Shown: positions 16,827 to 33,090 of the stretch, one piece after another | How positions within the stretch are numbered: position 1 is the first letter of the stretch | Layout: each line of letters starts with the position of its first letter | NCBI RefSeq assembly: GCF_000284295.1 | Contig: NC_017093.1 | Coordinates: forward strand, 620,001-684,000 | Reading direction: 5' to 3' | DNA length: 64,000 bases | DNA from: Actinoplanes missouriensis 431 | Lineage (GTDB): Bacteria > Actinomycetota > Actinomycetes > Mycobacteriales > Micromonosporaceae | The notes under the pieces: model-generated | What the model was told of the DNA's origin: nothing | The model's input: only the letters and a program-made list of their open reading frames with translations | Database searches by the model: none | Translations under genes and position numbers: made by a program

Positions 16827-17546
16827 ATGGCACAGCGCAGCAAGGCGTACCGCAACGCCGCCGAGAAGATCGACGCCAACAAGCTCTACGAGCCCAAGGA
16901 CGCGGTCGCTCTCGCCAAGGAGACCAGCCCGGTCAAGTTCGACGCCACCGTCGAGGTCGCGATGCGCCTCGGTGTCGACCCGCGTAAGGCCGACCAGATG
17001 GTCCGTGGCACCGTCAACCTGCCGCACGGCACCGGCAAGACCGCCCGCGTGATCGTTTTCGCCCAGGGCGCGAAGGCTGAGGAGGCCGTCGCGGCCGGCG
17101 CCGACGAGGTCGGCACCGACGAGCTCGTGGCCCGCATCCAGGGTGGCTGGCTGGACTTCGACGCCGCGATCGCGACGCCGGACCAGATGGCCAAGATCGG
17201 TCGGATCGCCCGGATCCTCGGCCCGCGTGGCCTCATGCCGAACCCGAAGACCGGCACCGTGACCATGGACGTCACCAAGGCCGTCAACGAGATCAAGGGT
17301 GGCAAGATCACCTTCCGGGTGGACAAGCACTCGAACCTGCACATGATCATCGGCAAGGCGTCCTTCTCGCCGGAGCAGCTGGTCGACAACTACGCCGCGG
17401 TGCTCGACGAGGTCCTCCGGGCCAAGCCGTCCGCCGCCAAGGGCAAGTACCTGAAGAAGGTCACCGTCGCCACCACGATGGGCCCGGGCGTCCAGGTCGA
17501 CCCGAACGCCGTGAAGAACCTGCGCGGCGACTCCAACGAGGGCTGA
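16827..17546 (+). CDS. rplA: 50S ribosomal protein L1
   Basis: A 239-residue protein of the L1 stalk that helps release deacylated tRNA and, in many bacteria, represses its own operon by binding a leader copy of its rRNA site. Recognisable parts are [33 protein letters not shown], and the signature [18 protein letters not shown] (about 128-145). AGGAG lies ahead of the ATG. It normally forms an operon with rplK; here rplK is missing and a terminator follows within 30 nt. Confidence 0.96.
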   Translation: MAQRSKAYRNAAEKIDANKLYEPKDAVALAKETSPVKFDATVEVAMRLGVDPRKADQMVRGTVNLPHGTGKTARVIVFAQGAKAEEAVAAGADEVGTDELVARIQGGWLDFDAAIATPDQMAKIGRIARILGPRGLMPNPKTGTVTMDVTKAVNEIKGGKITFRVDKHSNLHMIIGKASFSPEQLVDNYAAVLDEVLRAKPSAAKGKYLKKVTVATTMGPGVQVDPNAVKNLRGDSNEG

Positions 17547-17570
17547 CCGCCCGCGTAAGCAATACGAACG

Positions 17571-17600
17571 AGGCCTCCGGGACACCCCGGGGGCCTTTTT
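17571..17600 (+). terminator. Rho-independent terminator after rplA
   Basis: AGGCCTCCGGG and CCCGGGGGCCT form a GC-rich stem followed by five T residues. It closes the secE-nusG-rplA unit before the ABC transporter genes. Confidence 0.85.
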
Positions 17601-17618
17601 CATGGCAGGCTTCCGGCC

Positions 17619-18545
17619 ATGCGTTTCGAGGGCATCTGGTTCCGGTACGCCCGCCGCGCCCCCTGGGCTCTGCGGAACGCCGAGGCGACGGTCGAACCCG
17701 GCAGCGTCGTCGTGGTCCTCGGTCACAACGGGGCCGGCAAGTCCACGCTGCTCCAACTGGCCGCCGGCGTGCTGCGGCCGGTGCGCGGCGCGATCCGGGA
17801 CCGGCCCGCGGTGATCGGCTGGGTGCCGGAACGCTTCCCGGCCACGCAGCCGTTCTCCGCGCTCGGGTACCTGCGGGCGATGGCTGCGGTGCGCGGCCTG
17901 GGACCGGGCGCCGCCGAGCACTGGATCGAGCGCCTGGGACTGACCGCGCACGCGGGCACCCCGCTCGGCGACCTCTCCAAGGGCACCGCGCAGAAGGTCG
18001 GCCTCGCCCAGGCCCTGCTCACCCCGCCCGGCCTGCTGGTGCTGGACGAGCCGTGGGAAGGGCTCGACGCGGCGTCCCGCTCGCTGATCCCGGAGATCGT
18101 CGCCGAGGTGACCGGGCGCGGGGGAGTGGTCCTGGTCAGTGATCACCGAGGGGAGATCGCCAGCCTCCCGGGGGCGCTGCACTGGACCGTCACCGACGGG
18201 GAGTTGCGCGTCACGGATACGCCGGCGCACGTCCCGGCACAGTCCACGGGCGTCCCGCCGGACGAGGTGATCGTCGAGGTGGCGGTGCAGCGGCAGGACG
18301 CCGCCCTGGCGGTGGCCGGGCTGCGTGCCTCCGGTCACCGTGTCCTTGGGGTACGGGAGAGACCCGTCCCCGCCGAGCCGTCCGCCACGGGTTCCGGCCC
18401 CGCCACGACCGGTCCCGCCACGACCGGTCCCGCCACGACCGGTCCCGCCACGACCGGTCCCGCCACGACCGGTCCCGCCACGACCGGTCCCGCCACGACC
18501 GGTCCCGTGACCACCGGTCCGGCCGTCACCGAGGAGGAGCGATGA
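17619..18545 (+). CDS. ABC transporter ATP-binding protein with a repeated C-terminal tail
   Basis: A 308-residue protein. Residues 1-215 are an ABC ATPase: Walker A GHNGAGKST (about 35-43), signature DLSKGTAQKVGLA (about 117-129, SKG in place of SGG), Walker B LLVLDEPWEGLD and a switch histidine in SDHRGE. The tail is eight tandem GPATT-type pentapeptides (residues about 260-299) encoded by 15-bp repeats, ending just before the overlap with the permease gene. CAGGCT lies 7 nt before the ATG (leaderless-like). It sits between rplA and rplJ, where the usual neighbour would be rplJ itself. Confidence 0.85.
   Translation: MRFEGIWFRYARRAPWALRNAEATVEPGSVVVVLGHNGAGKSTLLQLAAGVLRPVRGAIRDRPAVIGWVPERFPATQPFSALGYLRAMAAVRGLGPGAAEHWIERLGLTAHAGTPLGDLSKGTAQKVGLAQALLTPPGLLVLDEPWEGLDAASRSLIPEIVAEVTGRGGVVLVSDHRGEIASLPGALHWTVTDGELRVTDTPAHVPAQSTGVPPDEVIVEVAVQRQDAALAVAGLRASGHRVLGVRERPVPAEPSATGSGPATTGPATTGPATTGPATTGPATTGPATTGPATTGPVTTGPAVTEEER
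18396..18515 (+). repeat. 15-bp coding tandem repeat, eight copies
   Basis: Unit GGTCCCGCCACGACC. Six copies (18411-18500) are perfect; the first differs at one base and the last (GGTCCCGTGACCACC) at a few. The unit keeps frame and encodes Gly-Pro-Ala-Thr-Thr. Near identity of the copies points to recent expansion. Confidence 0.95.
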
Positions 18546-19240
18546 TCGCGCTGGCCCGGATGCGGACGGCCGGCTTCCTGCGCAGCGGCCGGGCCCTGGC
18601 CCCGCTGGTCGCCGTGCTCGTGGTGCTGTCGGTGCTCTACGGCGGCGGCGCGTCCCCGGCCGCCGCGGCCTACGGATACTCGGCGGCGGCGCTCTTCGCG
18701 GTGCTGGCCTGGATCACCAAGCTGGTGCTGGACACCGAGCCGGACGTGCAGCGGCAACTGGCCCGGCTCGCCGTCGGCCCGGCCCGGGAGGCCGCGGCCG
18801 GCCTGCTGGCGGCCGCCGTCCTCGGCGCCGGGGTGTGCCTGCTGGCGATGCTGGCGCCCTGGGCGTTCGGCGGCATCCGGGGTCCGGAGGCCGGCTCCGG
18901 CGAGCCGTCGACCGCGGTGGGTGTGCTGCTCGGCGTGGCGGCCCATCTGCTGGCGCTGCTCGGCGCCCTCGCGCTCGGCGCGCTGGCCGCCCGGGCGGTG
19001 ACCCGGCGGGTGCTGCCCGGGGTGGCGGTGCTGGTCACCGGGGCGGTCCTGGTGATCGTGCTGGGCCTGCGGGACTCGATCGCGCCGTGGTTGGTGCCGC
19101 CGGTGATGGCCACCGCGCGGGCGCTGAGCGAGGGTGCCGCGCCGGCCGCCGGGACCCTGCTCGGACTTACCGCGTGGACGCTCCTGTGGTGTGCCGTGGT
19201 GCTCGCCGTCTATGCCCGGCTGCGCCGCGGACGGTCCTGA
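18542..19240 (+). CDS. ABC transporter membrane subunit (putative)
   Basis: A 232-residue hydrophobic protein with six or so membrane helices (roughly 18-35, 45-62, 85-105, 125-150, 160-178, 200-225) and a cytosolic loop with DTEPDVQRQLARLAVG between the second and third. I recognise no named permease family. It overlaps the ATPase gene by four bases (ATGA), so the pair most likely forms one export-type transporter. Substrate unknown. Confidence 0.75.
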   Translation: MIALARMRTAGFLRSGRALAPLVAVLVVLSVLYGGGASPAAAAYGYSAAALFAVLAWITKLVLDTEPDVQRQLARLAVGPAREAAAGLLAAAVLGAGVCLLAMLAPWAFGGIRGPEAGSGEPSTAVGVLLGVAAHLLALLGALALGALAARAVTRRVLPGVAVLVTGAVLVIVLGLRDSIAPWLVPPVMATARALSEGAAPAAGTLLGLTAWTLLWCAVVLAVYARLRRGRS

Positions 19241-19329
19241 CCCGGTGGTCGCTCTGCCGACCGATCGGGGGCGGATCGGAAGCCGGAGAAGTGCGGGACG
19301 GGGCCGATTTGGTTTGGGCGGCTGTTGCG

Positions 19330-19530
19330 CGTACTGTTGCTTCTCGAAGTTCCACCCATAGACCGCTGGTCGCCGCAGCAGCCGTCACCACGACGGAGGC
19401 CGCGGCCGAAGGTCCCGCACGAGTGGGCGACCTGCGCAGGGCGAACGGTTGTGATTCAGCGGCACGCTCCGGTGTGCCAGTTGTCGCCCCGTGCCCCTGC
19501 GCCGGGGCGTTTTTCTTGTGCGGACCCTCT
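19330..19530 (+). ncRNA. Ribosomal protein L10 leader (rplJ-rplL mRNA leader)
   Basis: The 323-nt gap before rplJ carries no gene. From about 19360 it has the features of the L10 leader, where the L10-L12 complex binds its own mRNA: several short GC stems, a CGGCACGCTCCGGTGTGCC hairpin near 19460, and then an intrinsic attenuator hairpin with a T-run. Exact borders are approximate, and the kink-turn was not checked by folding. Confidence 0.55.
19485..19514 (+). terminator. Attenuator-like hairpin upstream of rplJ
   Basis: CGCCCC and GGGGCG enclose a 13-nt loop and are followed by five T. It ends 49 nt before the rplJ start and would stop transcription into rplJ-rplL when the leader allows it. 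Confidence 0.65.
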
Positions 19531-19563
19531 CGACCAGTGGCTGGACACTGAGAGAGGAGGGAC

Positions 19564-20109
19564 ATGGCGGACAAGCCGGTCCGGGCCGACAAGGCTTCGG
19601 CCGTTTCCGAGCTCACGGACCACTTCCGTGCCTCGACGGCCACCGTGTTGACCGAATACCGCGGCCTCACCGTGAAGGAGCTCACCGAGCTCCGTCGCTC
19701 GCTGGGCAGCGAAGCCAAGTACGCGGTCGCGAAGAACACTCTCGCGAAGCGTGCGGCGACCGACGCGGGCATCGAGGGTCTCGACGCTCTGTTCACCGGT
19801 CCTACCGCGCTCGCCTTCGTGAAGGGCGATGTGGTCGAGGCGGCCAAGGGCCTTCGTGCCTTCGCCAAGGCCCACCCCGTTCTCGTCATCAAGGGCGGTG
19901 TCTTCGAGGGCAAGGCTCTCACGGCGGACGAGGTCAACAAGCTTGCTGACCTCGAGTCCCGCGAGGTGCTGCTGGCCAAGCTGGCCGGCGCCATGAAGGG
20001 CAACCTCACCAAGGCGGCCGGGCTGTTCCAGGCCCCGCTGTCGCAGGTGGCGCGCCTCGGTGCGGCCCTGCAGGAGAAGCGCGAGAAGGAAGGTTCCGCC
20101 GAGGCCTGA
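19564..20109 (+). CDS. rplJ: 50S ribosomal protein L10
   Basis: A 181-residue base of the L7/L12 stalk. The N-terminal domain has [19 protein letters not shown] and KNTLAKRA; the C-terminal helix that binds L12 dimers follows residue 130. GAGAGGAGGGAC precedes the ATG. The leader carries an attenuator. The gene pairs with rplL 57 nt downstream. L11, the other stalk-base partner, is not encoded in this window. Confidence 0.96.
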   Translation: MADKPVRADKASAVSELTDHFRASTATVLTEYRGLTVKELTELRRSLGSEAKYAVAKNTLAKRAATDAGIEGLDALFTGPTALAFVKGDVVEAAKGLRAFAKAHPVLVIKGGVFEGKALTADEVNKLADLESREVLLAKLAGAMKGNLTKAAGLFQAPLSQVARLGAALQEKREKEGSAEA

Positions 20110-20166
20110 TCGGCCTTGCGGTTCCGAACAAACTTTTTAGTTCAAAGCTAGGAAAGGTTGCCTGAT

Positions 20167-20550
20167 ATGGCGAAGCTCAGCACCGACGAGCTGCTTGACG
20201 CGTTCAAGGAGATGACGCTGATCGAGCTCTCCGAGTTCGTGAAGCAGTTCGAGGAGACCTTCGAGGTCACCGCCGCTGCCCCGGTTGCGATCGCGGCCGC
20301 CGGTGGCGCTGCGGCTCCGGCCGAGGCCGAGGCCGAGAAGGACTCCTTCGACGTCGTCCTCGAGAGCGACGGCGGCAAGAAGATCCAGGTCATCAAGGTC
20401 GTGCGTGAGCTGACCGGCCTGGGCCTCAAGGAGGCCAAGGACGCCGTTGAGGGTGCCCCCAAGGCCATCCTCGAGGGTGTCAACAAGGAGAAGGCCGAGG
20501 CCGCCAAGGCCAAGCTCGAGGGCGAAGGCGCCAAGGTCACCCTCAAGTGA
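20167..20550 (+). CDS. rplL: 50S ribosomal protein L7/L12
   Basis: A 127-residue stalk protein that recruits translation GTPases. N-terminal dimerisation helices ([20 protein letters not shown]), Ala/Glu-rich hinge at about 37-58, and C-terminal domain with the factor-binding segment [20 protein letters not shown]. The ATG at 20167 is chosen over an in-frame TTG three codons earlier because AGGAAAGG is correctly placed for it. Confidence 0.97.
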   Translation: MAKLSTDELLDAFKEMTLIELSEFVKQFEETFEVTAAAPVAIAAAGGAAAPAEAEAEKDSFDVVLESDGGKKIQVIKVVRELTGLGLKEAKDAVEGAPKAILEGVNKEKAEAAKAKLEGEGAKVTLK

Positions 20551-20576
20551 TCTAACGCTCCTCAGCGTTGCTTGTC

Positions 20577-20609
20577 GATGGCGGGAATCCATGATGGGTT
20601 CCCGCCATC
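20577..20609 (+). terminator. Strong hairpin after rplL
   Basis: GATGGCGGGAATCC pairs with GGGTTCCCGCCATC around a 5-nt loop (14 pairs, one wobble-type mismatch). No U-tract follows, so it may be a terminator of the actinobacterial U-less kind or a processing site. Confidence 0.6.
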
Positions 20610-20949
20610 GGTGCATTTCGGTGTCCGTTCCGGCTGCTCAGGACGAGCCGGCCGGAGCCTGACCGAGACACGCCGCAAAGCATGTCAAAGCTCGCTATCC
20701 ATGCGTTATGGTCCCTTTGGTGCGCCAGCCGGATGACTGCACCCGTCCGACCCGCGGCACAGCCCTTGACTGTGTGTCCGCTGACAGGCACGCTGACATC
20801 AGCAAGTTTCCGCGCTTGCGACAGTCGCGCTGTGGGTAATCGGTGGAGTGCCGATCCTCGCAGACCGGCACCCGAGGAAGAGTCGCCGCGTTTCTGAGCG
20901 GCCCCACCGCTGGTGAGGGCATGTTCCGCGGGCCACCTCAGGTGTGGGC

Positions 20950-20978
20950 TGGACAGCGGTTAGCCGAGCGGCTACACT
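20950..20978 (+). promoter_or_regulatory. rpoB promoter (candidate) in the 570-nt rplL-rpoB gap
   Basis: TGGACA, exactly 17 bp, TACACT: a near-consensus vegetative promoter. Transcription would start near 20985 and give a leader of about 136 nt. A weaker candidate, TTGACT at 20766, has a poor -10. Apart from the rplL hairpin and these sites the gap 20551-21120 shows nothing I can name; no gene in it is believable. Confidence 0.75.
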
Positions 20979-21120
20979 GCTAGTTTGCGCTGCCTTCTGT
21001 CTTGATGCCTGTCGGGATATCCATGTGGATTGATTCCCGGGGGCTCATTGGAGTGCACGCAGACAAAGCCGCAGCAGATTTTCAGCCGCACCGCAGCACC
21101 GGTCCTCGGAAGGACGCATC

Positions 21121-24561
<3,441 letters not shown>

Positions 24562-24566
24562 CGGTA

Positions 24567-24598
24567 AGCGTCCCCGGGGTGCACACCCCGGGGACGCT
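24567..24598 (+). other. 13-bp perfect hairpin between rpoB and rpoC
   Basis: AGCGTCCCCGGGG and CCCCGGGGACGCT form a perfect stem around TGCACA, starting 5 nt after the rpoB stop. No T-run follows. It lies inside an operon that must be read through, so RNA processing or tuning of rpoC is more likely than full termination. Confidence 0.75.
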
Positions 24599-24649
24599 CC
24601 CCGCCGGCCTTGAATTCACCCGAGCAACGAAACACGAGGGATAGTCCAA

Positions 24650-28540
<3,891 letters not shown>

Positions 28541-28550
28541 GGGTTTCTGA

Positions 28551-28587
28551 CACAGGGGCGGTCGCGCATGGCGCGGCCGCCCCTGTG
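28551..28587 (+). terminator. Terminator after rpoC
   Basis: CACAGGGGCGGTCGCGC pairs over 17 positions (one G-U) with GCGCGGCCGCCCCTGTG around ATG, then GCGTTCTT. It closes the rpoBC operon. Confidence 0.8.
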
Positions 28588-28606
28588 GCGTTCTTAAGAT
28601 GGACGG

Positions 28607-28954
28607 ATGACCGTCTCCCCAGTGCCGACCCGTCACCCGCTGGATCCGGAGCCGGTGCCGTCCACCAAGTCCCGTGCGGTGTTCGCGCTCGGGCTCGTCG
28701 GGCTGCTGACCGGAGTGTTCATCGGCGGGGTGATACCGGCCACCGTGGCGCTGCTGCTGGCCCGGCAGGCACACCGTGAGGCGTATGCGGCGGGCGGTTA
28801 TCTGACCGGCTCGGCGTGGATCCGGCGGGGACGCCGGCTGGCCTGGGCCGGCCTGGTGCTCGCGCTGGCGTCGCTGGTGGTGGCCGTGATCGCCGGCCTG
28901 CTGCATTTCGCCGCGGCGCCCGGCGGGACGGACTTCGCGCCCGGGACCGACTGA
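28607..28954 (+). CDS. Small two-helix membrane protein
   Basis: A 115-residue protein with a proline-rich N-terminus (1-22), a membrane helix at about 25-52 (VFALGLVGLLTGVFIGGVIP...), a basic loop with QAHREAYAAGGYLTGSAWIRRGRRLAW and a second helix at about 82-105. The layout resembles DUF4190-like proteins. TAAGAT lies 6 nt before the ATG, so a leaderless transcript is likely. The next gene has a similar layout and may be its paralogue. Confidence 0.7.
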   Translation: MTVSPVPTRHPLDPEPVPSTKSRAVFALGLVGLLTGVFIGGVIPATVALLLARQAHREAYAAGGYLTGSAWIRRGRRLAWAGLVLALASLVVAVIAGLLHFAAAPGGTDFAPGTD

Positions 28955-28998
28955 CGCCGGGCTGCGCCCCGGCTCGGACGGGTGACATGCTTTCCCCC

Positions 28999-29481
28999 AT
29001 GACGCAGCCGCCGCAGTCCTTCTACGGCCCGCCACAGCAGCCCTCCTACGGCCCGCCGCCGGTGGCGCCGCCGTCCGTGGGCTGGCAGCTGGAACGCGTC
29101 GACGCGGTCGGTGGCACCGGGTTCGGCCTGGCGCAGCTGAGGGTCGTGCCGATCACATCCGGCCTGGCGATCGGCTCGCTGGTGGCCGGGATCGGTGCGA
29201 TCCTGGTTTCCACGCTGGCTCTCTGCTTCGGCGCGGTGGGTGCCGGCGAGGGCTGGGGGGTCTGGGTGGGTGGCGCGTTCACCCTGCTCAGTGTGCTGGC
29301 CGGTGTGGGAGCGGTGACCGCCGGGATGATCGCTCTTCGGCAGATCCGCCGGTCCGGTCAGCCCGGCCGGGTGCGATTCACCGGCCGAGGGGTGGGCATC
29401 GCCGGCATCTCCTGCGGCGCGGCCGGCGCGGGAATAGGTCTGGTCGGTCTGTTGCTGGGACTGGTGTTGCAGATGTCGTGA
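28999..29481 (+). CDS. DUF4190-like membrane protein
   Basis: A 160-residue protein: Pro/Gln/Tyr-rich N-terminus (MTQPPQSFYGPPQQ, 1-30), a short polar part, then membrane helices at about 55-80 and 88-110, a basic linker ([13 protein letters not shown]) and a last helix at about 130-158. The small paired helices with an ALRQI-type linker fit DUF4190. The ATG at 28999 is chosen over the one at 28987 because CATGCT stands 7 nt before it. Function unknown. Confidence 0.7.
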   Translation: MTQPPQSFYGPPQQPSYGPPPVAPPSVGWQLERVDAVGGTGFGLAQLRVVPITSGLAIGSLVAGIGAILVSTLALCFGAVGAGEGWGVWVGGAFTLLSVLAGVGAVTAGMIALRQIRRSGQPGRVRFTGRGVGIAGISCGAAGAGIGLVGLLLGLVLQMS

Positions 29482-29626
29482 GTGGCCACGCCCGGCTACC
29501 GACCAGTTACGCGGAGGCCACCGTACAGCTCTGTGGGCTCCGGGATCCGGCACCGCGGCGATGCCGCGCCGGAGCACCCGGTACACTGGTATACGGAGAT
29601 GTCCATCGTGGGAGCCTGAGCTCATT

Positions 29627-29655
29627 TTGACCTGGGTGCCTATGGTGGGTAATCT
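29627..29655 (+). promoter_or_regulatory. Promoter of the rpsL-rpsG-fusA-tuf operon
   Basis: TTGACC, 17 bp, TAATCT: close to consensus at both boxes. The predicted start near 29662 is followed at once by a hairpin (TGCCCGGG/CCCGGGCA, 29665-29684). An upstream TACACT at 29582 may be a second -10. Confidence 0.8.
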
Positions 29656-29661
29656 TTCCCT

Positions 29662-29940
29662 TCGTGCCCGGGCTCGCCCGGGCAACTCGTGCGTGCACCC
29701 GATTCGGAAGGTACGACGGGGATAGCGGCACGACGGGCGGAGCTCGGTGAGAGCACCTGTCCCGACAGAGACAAGACCCGAAACGCGTGGTCTACCCACG
29801 CGTGGCGGGACCGTGAGCCGGACGACACGCCCGACCGCGGGTGCGGGAGACGCCCTCCAGGGCGAAGCCCGCACACAGAGGCAGAAATACTCGGTGCGGC
29901 CGTAAAAACAGGAAGCGGCCGAAGGGAGCGGAGAAACCCG
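29662..29940 (+). other. Long 5' leader of rpsL
   Basis: About 280 nt with no believable gene. It opens with an 8-bp hairpin, contains the 18-bp element shared with the rpsJ and infA upstream regions at 29824, and ends with GGAAGCGGCCGAAGGGAGCGGAG before the GTG start. The length suggests regulation at the mRNA level, as for S7-controlled str operons, but no known fold is recognised. Confidence 0.5.
29824..29841 (+). promoter_or_regulatory. 18-bp element shared by ribosomal leaders (copy 1)
   Basis: GACACGCCCGACCGCGGG. Identical to 34551-34568 and one base different from 48085-48102. It lies about 100 nt before rpsL. Confidence 0.7.
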
Positions 29941-30315
29941 GTGCCCACGATCCAGCAGCTGGTCCGAAAGGGCCGCCAGGCGAAGACGAGCAAGACAAAG
30001 ACGCCGGCGCTGAAGGGAAGTCCTCAGCGGCGCGGCGTGTGCACGCGCGTGTACACCACTACCCCCAAGAAGCCGAACTCTGCGCTGCGCAAGGTCGCTC
30101 GTGTGAAGCTGAGCAGCCAGATCGAGGTCACGGCGTACATCCCGGGCGTCGGTCACAACCTGCAGGAGCACTCCATCGTGCTCGTGCGCGGCGGCCGTGT
30201 TAAGGACCTTCCGGGCGTTCGCTACAAGATCGTTCGTGGTTCGCTGGACACCCAGGGTGTCCGCAACCGCAAGCAGGCCCGCAGCCGTTACGGCGCGAAG
30301 AAGGAGAAGAGCTGA
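29941..30315 (+). CDS. rpsL: 30S ribosomal protein S12
   Basis: A 124-residue decoding-centre protein. Starts [15 protein letters not shown] (GTG). The streptomycin-related lysines are wild type: Lys43 in [12 protein letters not shown] and Lys88 in [10 protein letters not shown]. The reading frame is open far upstream, but the family start and the ribosome site fix the GTG. rpsG follows after one base. Confidence 0.97.
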   Translation: MPTIQQLVRKGRQAKTSKTKTPALKGSPQRRGVCTRVYTTTPKKPNSALRKVARVKLSSQIEVTAYIPGVGHNLQEHSIVLVRGGRVKDLPGVRYKIVRGSLDTQGVRNRKQARSRYGAKKEKS

Positions 30316-30316
30316 C

Positions 30317-30790
30317 ATGCCGCGTAAGGGACCCGCTCCGCGCCACCCTGTGGTCGCAGACCCGGTGTACAACTCCCCGCTGGTGACTCAGCTGGTCAAC
30401 AAGATCCTGATCGGCGGCAAGCGTCAGCTCGCCGAGCGCATCGTGTACGGCGCCCTCGAGGGTGCCCGCGAGAAGAGCGGTGGCACCGACCCGGTGGTCA
30501 TCCTCAAGCGTGCGATGGACAACGTGAAGCCGACCCTCGAGGTCCGCAGCCGCCGCGTCGGTGGCGCGACCTACCAGGTTCCGGTCGAGGTCCGCACCCC
30601 GCGTCAGACCACGCTCGGCCTGCGCTGGCTCGTCCAGTACTCCAAGGCTCGCCGTGAGAAGACCATGATCGAGCGCCTGCAGAACGAGCTGCTCGACGCC
30701 AGCAACGGCCTCGGCGCTGCTGTCAAGCGGCGCGAGGACACCCACAAGATGGCGGAGTCCAACAAGGCCTTCGCGCACTACCGCTGGTAA
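30317..30790 (+). CDS. rpsG: 30S ribosomal protein S7
   Basis: A 156-residue protein that nucleates assembly of the 30S head and contacts the E site. Starts [10 protein letters not shown]; body has [36 protein letters not shown] and ends AFAHYRW, all normal. In enterobacteria S7 represses the str operon. A small hairpin (GGCCCGGC/GCCGGGCC, near 30803-30823) follows before fusA. Confidence 0.97.
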   Translation: MPRKGPAPRHPVVADPVYNSPLVTQLVNKILIGGKRQLAERIVYGALEGAREKSGGTDPVVILKRAMDNVKPTLEVRSRRVGGATYQVPVEVRTPRQTTLGLRWLVQYSKARREKTMIERLQNELLDASNGLGAAVKRREDTHKMAESNKAFAHYRW

Positions 30791-30875
30791 GACCCTGCTG
30801 CAGGCCCGGCCTTGTGCCGGGCCACGGCAGTCGTACCGGTCCACGAGACGACGACGAAGAAAAGTAGGGATGGAA

Positions 30876-32972
30876 GTGGCCGCCGCAGACGCGCTCGCCA
30901 AGGTTCGCAACATCGGCATCATGGCGCACATCGACGCTGGTAAGACCACGACGACTGAGCGGATCCTGTTCTACACCGGTATCACGTACAAGATCGGTGA
31001 AGTCCACGAGGGCGCTGCCGTCATGGACTGGATGGAGCAGGAGCAGGAACGCGGTATCACCATCACCTCCGCCGCCACCAAGTGCGAGTGGAAGGGTCAC
31101 ACGATCCAGATCATCGACACGCCCGGCCACGTCGACTTCACGGTCGAGGTCGAGCGGTCGCTGCGTGTGCTCGACGGTGCGGTCGCGGTGTACGACGGTG
31201 TTGCCGGCGTCGAGCCGCAGACCGAGAACGTCTGGCGTCAGGCGGACAAGTACAACGTCCCCCGGATGTGCTTCGTCAACAAGCTCGACCGGACCGGTGC
31301 CGACTTCTTCCGCTGCGTGCAGATGATGATCGACCGGCTGAACGCCACCCCGCTGGTCCTGCAGATCCCGATCGGGCTCGAGGGCGACCACATCGGTGTC
31401 GTCGACCTGATCGAGATGCGCGCGCTCACCTGGCGTGGTGAGACCCAGAAGGGCGAGGACTACGCGATCGAGGAGATCCCCGCCGACCTCGCCGACCAGG
31501 CCGCCGAGTGGCGCGAGAAGCTGCTCGAGACCCTGGCCGACGTCGACGACGCGGTGATGGAGAAGTACCTCGAGGGCGAAGAGGTCTCGGTCGAGGAGAT
31601 CAAGGCCGCCATCCGGCGCGCCACGATCGCCAGCAAGGCGAACCCGGTCCTCTGTGGCTCGGCGTTCAAGAACAAGGGCGTGCAGCCCATGCTCGACGCG
31701 GTCGTCGAGTTCCTCCCGTCGCCGCTGGACATCCCGGCGATCGAGGGCACCGCGACCGACGGCGAGACCCCGCTGCTGCGCAAGCCGTCTAACGACGAGC
31801 CCTTCTCGGCGCTGGCCTTCAAGATCCAGACCGACAAGCACCTCGGCAAGCTGACCTACGTCCGGGTCTACTCCGGCACGCTCGAGTCCGGTTCTCAGGT
31901 GGTCAACTCCACCAAGGACCGCAAGGAGCGGATCGGCAAGATCTACCAGATGCACGCGAACAAGCGTGAGGAGCGCAGCACCGCGCAGGCCGGCGACATC
32001 ATCGCCGTCCAGGGTCTCAAGCAGACCACCACCGGTGACACGCTCTGCGACCCGGCGAACCCGGTCATCCTGGAGTCGATGACCTTCCCGGAGCCGGTCA
32101 TCCAGGTCGCCATCGAGCCGAAGACCAAGTCGGACCAGGAGAAGCTGGGCACCGCGATCCAGCGTCTGGCCGAGGAGGACCCGACCTTCCGCGTCTTCAA
32201 CGACGAGGAGACCGGGCAGACCATCATCGCCGGCATGGGCGAGCTGCACCTCGACATCCTCGTCGACCGCATGCGGCGCGAGTTCAACGTCGAGGCGAAC
32301 ATCGGTAAGCCGCAGGTGGCGTACCGCGAGACGATCCGCGGCACCGTGGAGAAGCTCGACTACGTGCACAAGAAGCAGACCGGTGGCTCGGGTCAGTACG
32401 CGAAGGTCGTCGTCAAGGTCGAGCCGCTGTCGCTCGACGCCGACGGCCCGACCTACGAGTTCGTCAACGCCGTCACCGGTGGCCGCGTGCCCAAGGAGTT
32501 CATCCCCTCGGTCGACGCCGGTGCGCAGGACTCCCTGCAGTACGGTGTGCTCGCCGGTTACCCGCTTGTCGGTGTGAAGTTCACGCTCCTGGACGGTCAG
32601 TACCACGAGGTCGACTCGTCCGAGATGGCGTTCAAGATCGCCGGCTCCATGGCGATGAAGGAAGCGGCCCGCAAGGCCGATCCTGCCCTCCTGGAGCCGA
32701 TGATGGCCGTTGAGGTCACCACCCCTGAGGACAACATGGGTGACGTCATCGGCGACCTCAACTCCCGTCGTGGCATGATCCAGTCGATGGAGGAGCGCCA
32801 CGGCGCTCGCGTCGTCAAGGCTCTGGTGCCGCTCTCGGAGATGTTCGGCTACGTCGGCGACCTGCGGTCGAAGACTGCCGGCCGGGCCAGCTACAGCATG
32901 CAGTTCGACTCCTACGCCGAGGTTCCTCAGAACGTGGCTAAGGAGATCATCGCCAAGGCCACCGGCGCCTGA
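30876..32972 (+). CDS. fusA: Elongation factor G
   Basis: A 698-residue translocation GTPase. G1 motif [17 protein letters not shown]2 around [10 protein letters not shown]3 DTPGHVDF, G4 [10 protein letters not shown]; the C-terminal domains III-V end with [17 protein letters not shown] at 30876 is chosen because the AGGG of the ribosome site is 9 nt before it and the protein then starts [12 protein letters not shown] as in relatives; an ATG two codons earlier is too close to that site. A 13-bp perfect hairpin follows the stop. Confidence 0.96.
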   Translation: MAAADALAKVRNIGIMAHIDAGKTTTTERILFYTGITYKIGEVHEGAAVMDWMEQEQERGITITSAATKCEWKGHTIQIIDTPGHVDFTVEVERSLRVLDGAVAVYDGVAGVEPQTENVWRQADKYNVPRMCFVNKLDRTGADFFRCVQMMIDRLNATPLVLQIPIGLEGDHIGVVDLIEMRALTWRGETQKGEDYAIEEIPADLADQAAEWREKLLETLADVDDAVMEKYLEGEEVSVEEIKAAIRRATIASKANPVLCGSAFKNKGVQPMLDAVVEFLPSPLDIPAIEGTATDGETPLLRKPSNDEPFSALAFKIQTDKHLGKLTYVRVYSGTLESGSQVVNSTKDRKERIGKIYQMHANKREERSTAQAGDIIAVQGLKQTTTGDTLCDPANPVILESMTFPEPVIQVAIEPKTKSDQEKLGTAIQRLAEEDPTFRVFNDEETGQTIIAGMGELHLDILVDRMRREFNVEANIGKPQVAYRETIRGTVEKLDYVHKKQTGGSGQYAKVVVKVEPLSLDADGPTYEFVNAVTGGRVPKEFIPSVDAGAQDSLQYGVLAGYPLVGVKFTLLDGQYHEVDSSEMAFKIAGSMAMKEAARKADPALLEPMMAVEVTTPEDNMGDVIGDLNSRRGMIQSMEERHGARVVKALVPLSEMFGYVGDLRSKTAGRASYSMQFDSYAEVPQNVAKEIIAKATGA

Positions 32973-32981
32973 CGCGGTGAG

Positions 32982-33012
32982 GCACGTGCGGTCCGTCGAG
33001 GACCGCACGTGC
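32982..33012 (+). other. 13-bp perfect hairpin between fusA and tuf
   Basis: GCACGTGCGGTCC and GGACCGCACGTGC around GTCGA, 9 nt after the fusA stop, without a U-tract. It could set the tuf to fusA ratio by processing or partial termination. Confidence 0.75.
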
Positions 33013-33090
33013 ACGAGCAGTCGACAGAGTCCTGAGCGCCTTATCGGCGTGCCGGGCGAAAAGTAATGATCAGTCCACAGGAGGACACCA

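Noticed and set aside
18396..18515. Could the 15-bp repeats be a CRISPR array?
   Set aside because: The units are directly tandem with no spacers, keep reading frame and are inside a gene.
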